Shown here one piece after another: positions 61,943-64,000 of a DNA stretch of 64,000 bases (positions within the stretch are counted from its first letter, which is position 1; every line of letters starts with the position of its first letter). Where the stretch lies: contig NZ_JABEQK010000008.1 of assembly GCF_014174275.1 (NCBI RefSeq), forward strand, positions 1 through 64,000. Reading direction: 5' to 3'. Source of the DNA: Gluconacetobacter takamatsuzukensis. Its GTDB lineage: Bacteria; Pseudomonadota; Alphaproteobacteria; Acetobacterales; Acetobacteraceae. The position numbers were made by a program, and so were the translations under genes. The notes under the pieces were generated by a model, which ran no database searches, had not been told where the DNA came from, and saw only the letters and a list, made by a program, of their open reading frames with translations.

Positions 61943-62851
61943 ATGGCCATCATTACGACGGGCGCCCATCCCAAGGCCCTGTGGCCCGGCATCAAGGCCT
62001 GGTGGGGGCGCAGCTATGACGAGCATCGCGTCGAATATATGGATCTGTTTGACAAGCAGACCTCGGACAAGGCGTATGAGGAGGAGGTCGAGATCACCGG
62101 CTTCGGCCTGGCGCCGGTGAAGCCGCAGGGGCAGCAGATCTATTACGACACGGAATCGCAGGGGGCGGTCAGCCGGTTTACCCATGTCGCCTACGCGCTG
62201 GGCTATATCGTGACCTACGAGGAGCTGCGCGACAATCTGTACGAGGCGGTGTCGAAGCGCAGGGCGGCGCAGCTGGCGTTTTCGATGCGCCAGACCAAGG
62301 AAAACGTGCTGGCCGGGATCTATAACATGGCGTTCTCGGCCGGGGCGCTGGGGGGCGACGGGGCGCCGCTGATCTCGGACAGTCATCCGACGCTGGCGGG
62401 CAGCCAGTCGAACCTGCTGGGGACGGCGGCGGACCTGTCGGAGGCGGCGATCGAGGATCTGACGGTGCAGATCATGCAGTGCCAGAACAATCGGGGGATG
62501 CGGATCTCGGCGCTGCCGCGCACGCTCAACGTGCCGTCGGCGCTGTGGTTCGAGGCCAACCGGGTGTGCAACTCGGTCCTGCAGAACGATACGGCGAACA
62601 ATGCCATCAACGTGCTGCGCGCCACCAATGCGTTCCCCGAAGGTATCAAGCTGAACCATTACTTCACCAGCCAGACGGCATGGTTCATCCGGACCAATGT
62701 GCCGAATTCGCTGACCTATTACGAGCGGGATCCGATCTCGTTCGATCAGGACAACGATTTCGACACGCGGAATGCCAAGGCGGCCTGCTACGAGCGCTAT
62801 TCCGGCTATTGGGCGGATTGGCGGGGGTTGTATGGGACACCTGGGGTTTGA
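61943..62851 (+). CDS. Phage major capsid protein (Mu gpT-like)
   Basis: A 302-residue coat protein with the pattern of Mu-like major head subunits: N-terminal arm AIITTGAHPKALWPGIKAWWGRSYDE, YTHVAYALGYIVTYEELRDNLYEAV-type spine helix (RFTHVAYALGYIVTYEELRDN), LGGDGAPLISDSHPTLAG, and a C-terminal ISFDQDNDFDTRNAKAACYERYSGYWADWRGLYG. It starts 12 bases after the decoration gene. A family 1 repeat in opposite orientation follows the stop. Confidence 0.88.
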   Translation: MAIITTGAHPKALWPGIKAWWGRSYDEHRVEYMDLFDKQTSDKAYEEEVEITGFGLAPVKPQGQQIYYDTESQGAVSRFTHVAYALGYIVTYEELRDNLYEAVSKRRAAQLAFSMRQTKENVLAGIYNMAFSAGALGGDGAPLISDSHPTLAGSQSNLLGTAADLSEAAIEDLTVQIMQCQNNRGMRISALPRTLNVPSALWFEANRVCNSVLQNDTANNAINVLRATNAFPEGIKLNHYFTSQTAWFIRTNVPNSLTYYERDPISFDQDNDFDTRNAKAACYERYSGYWADWRGLYGTPGV

Positions 62852-62860
62852 GGGAAGAGT

Positions 62861-62980
62861 CTTCTTTTTCTGAAGAAAAAGAAGCAAAAAGACTTTTATT
62901 TGTTTGGTGTAGAACGGGCGGGTAAAGGTCTTTTTCCTTAACGATAAAAAGTTTTTTGGTTCTTTTTTTCAAAAAAGAAC
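62861..62980. repeat. Family 1 paired-hairpin element, copy 6 (120 bp, inverted)
   Basis: The order is reversed: the C-type hairpin CTTCTTTTTCT-GA-AGAAAAAGAAG comes first (62861-62884) and the G-type hairpin (GTTCTTTTTT.. / ..AAAAAAGAAC) last (62959-62980). Its length, 120 bp, equals copy 1. With copy 5 it brackets the decoration and major capsid genes as an inverted pair. Confidence 0.85.
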
Positions 62981-63007
62981 AGAACGCTTCCAAATGGAGA
63001 AGACCAG

Positions 63008-63154
63008 ATGACCAAACGCAAACCGACCCCCGTCACCCCCCGCCGCGCCGGCGTGGTGGAGGTGCACCACCATTACCACGGCACCATGCCGGCCGAGCCG
63101 AAGGCCAAGCCGGTGCCGGTTCGCCGCAAGCCGGCGCCGACGCGCCGGGGCTGA
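63008..63154 (+). CDS. Small basic phage protein, 48 residues
   Basis: The frame from 63008 encodes MTKRKPTPVTPRRAGVVEVH, a HHYHG motif and a Lys/Pro-rich tail (PAEPKAKPVPVRRKPAPTRR). A GGAGAAG ribosome site lies eight bases upstream; an ATG at 62994 is in another frame and closes at once. It sits in the head operon between capsid and the next structural gene. Function is unknown; the charge suggests DNA or capsid binding. Confidence 0.6.
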   Translation: MTKRKPTPVTPRRAGVVEVHHHYHGTMPAEPKAKPVPVRRKPAPTRRG

Positions 63155-63207
63155 CGGAGTGCGCGCAGCCGGCGGTGCCGGCTGCGCCTGGGTGCCGGGA
63201 GGGTTGA

Positions 63208-63615
63208 ATGGCGGATGTGACGAATGTTCAGGTGATTGCGAACGGTCCGCGCAACCTGATCGTCAGGGTGACGGATGTGAGCGACGGCACCGGGCTGGCG
63301 GCGATGAAGATCGTGGATGCGCAATCCATGGTGTTTTCGGTCGGCGGAGAGGCGCCCGGCGTGCATCTGAAGGTGCGGCGCATTGTCTATGACGTGCACG
63401 GCATGGTGGCGCGGCTGCAATGGGATGCGGCGGAGCCGGTGGACCTGGCGACGCTGTCGGGCTTCGGGCATCTGGATTTTCGCCGTTTCCAGGGCATTCC
63501 CAATCCGAGGGCGCCGGGGGCGAGCGGGTCGATCCTGCTGACGACGATGGGAGCCGTGGCGGGCAGCACGGTTACGATCGACCTCGAGATGATCAAGGGT
63601 GTGCCGCAATCGTGA
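63208..63615 (+). CDS. Phage structural-region protein, unknown
   Basis: A 135-residue beta-rich protein (ADVTNVQVIANGPRNLIVRVTDVSDGTGLAAMKIVDAQSMVF..., GVHLKVRRIVYDVHGMVARLQWDAAEPVDLATLSGFGHLDFRRFQGIPN). Proteins with this layout occur after capsid genes in related prophages and are probably virion components. GGAGGG precedes the ATG at 63208. Confidence 0.7.
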   Translation: MADVTNVQVIANGPRNLIVRVTDVSDGTGLAAMKIVDAQSMVFSVGGEAPGVHLKVRRIVYDVHGMVARLQWDAAEPVDLATLSGFGHLDFRRFQGIPNPRAPGASGSILLTTMGAVAGSTVTIDLEMIKGVPQS

Positions 63616-63628
63616 CGGGAGAGGCGGT

Positions 63629-64000
63629 GTGAGCGAGCCCTGGCGCTATCGGCCCGGCGACCATTACGTGCTGGACGACCTGTCGGGTTTCAAGATCCGG
63701 CGGTCGCGGGCGCGCACCATCCCCGGGGGGCAGACCGGGCAGGCGCTGGTGGATGGGCGGCGGTGGGAGGCGCAGCAGCCGCAGGATTTCGTGCGCGGGG
63801 TGGCGGACGAGCAGGGTGTGGATGTGGCGCGTCCGCGCCAGGAAAACCGGTTTGTCGTGGTGGGGACCAGTGTGAGCGCGCCGGTTGCCGCCGGCGGTGC
63901 CGTGGTGCCGGTCGTGTCGAACTGCGGGTTTGCGGTCGGCGACCGGATCCAGGTCATGCTCGACCGGGGCGAGAATGTCGTGGCGACGATCGTGGCGGTC
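63629..64000 (+). CDS. Phage protein, 5' part only, runs off the window
   Basis: From a GTG at 63629 the frame reads SEPWRYRPGDHYVLDDLSGFKIRRSRARTIPGG... and stays open to the edge (124 codons). The start PWRYxxGDxYxLDDLSGFKIR is typical of phage head-tail or neck-region proteins. The later part (RFVVVGTSVSAPVAAGGAVVPVVSNCGFAVGDRIQVMLDRGENV) is beta-rich. GAGAGGCG precedes the start. Confidence 0.7.
   Translation, partial: MSEPWRYRPGDHYVLDDLSGFKIRRSRARTIPGGQTGQALVDGRRWEAQQPQDFVRGVADEQGVDVARPRQENRFVVVGTSVSAPVAAGGAVVPVVSNCGFAVGDRIQVMLDRGENVVATIVAV

Larger units (their letters stand above)
43969..64000. mobile_element. Prophage, incomplete at the right edge, with a cargo insert
   Basis: The region has the order of a temperate phage: CI-like repressor, divergent Cro-like gene, HTH/zinc protein and primase-helicase (43969-48023), then after a gap small terminase, large terminase, portal, chaperonin, scaffold, decoration and capsid (54110 onward). 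Genes at 48207-53841 are not phage genes. No integrase, tail or lysis genes are inside the window, so left and right ends are undefined and activity cannot be judged. The left limit is placed at the repressor; the true attachment site was not found. Confidence 0.8.

Noticed and set aside
43969-64000. Gene transfer agent rather than prophage
   Set aside because: The repressor/Cro switch and primase-helicase indicate a temperate phage; the head genes are Mu/P22-like in pattern, not the Rhodobacter GTA set.

Overview
The window is high-GC bacterial DNA, about two thirds G+C by eye. It looks like an acetic acid bacterium (Acetobacteraceae, Gluconacetobacter/Komagataeibacter-like). This is inferred from a PQQ-type sorbosone-dehydrogenase homologue, a HpnP-like cobalamin radical SAM enzyme, a PutA paired with a GntR regulator, and the general protein character. 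No 16S or species marker is present, so genus is not established.

Layout. (a) 1-789: the 5' end of an IS3-family insertion sequence interrupts a tyrosine integrase gene that starts next to tRNA-Ser(GGA); this is the edge of a genomic island lying to the left. (b) 0.9-11.4 kb: lepA; a czcC-czcB-czcA heavy-metal RND efflux operon followed by its two-component system; and a degenerate S24-like regulator with a small partner. (c) 11.5-18.8 kb: a HpxZ-like protein, siroheme synthase, molybdenum cofactor genes mobB/mobA, a secreted sorbosone-type dehydrogenase, an Nramp-like transporter and WrbA. (d) 18.9-31.2 kb: a Tat-exported phospholipase C, a lipoprotein, a cyclic-di-GMP enzyme translationally coupled to a globin-coupled chemoreceptor, a FixLJ-type pair, and a divergent TonB siderophore receptor. 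(e) 31.2-43.8 kb: a cobalamin radical SAM enzyme, a DUF3313 lipoprotein, a second OmpR-type pair, PutA with its divergent GntR regulator and a clear palindromic operator, cytochrome b561, xylulokinase and two tiny lipoproteins.

(f) 43.97 kb to the right edge is prophage. It has a CI-like S24 repressor and a divergent Cro-like gene around a compact switch, a small HTH/zinc-ribbon protein and a primase-helicase. Then come about 6 kb of non-phage cargo (lipoprotein, cupin, hydrolase, membrane protein, TetR-SDR pair, cold-shock protein, a deleted GGDEF gene). The late operon follows: small and large terminase, portal, GroES-like chaperonin, probable scaffold, decoration protein, major capsid and the first downstream genes. 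No integrase, tail or lysis gene lies inside the window.

The most unusual non-coding content is two families of interspersed structured repeats. Family 1 is a 120-bp element, or about 200 bp with an insert, with an AT-rich hairpin at each end. It occurs both at convergent chromosomal gene ends and three times inside the phage head operon; one copy supplies the C-terminal codons of siroheme synthase. Family 2 is a roughly 156-bp palindromic element whose outer arms differ between copies but stay mutually complementary, plus 58-66-bp minimal forms.
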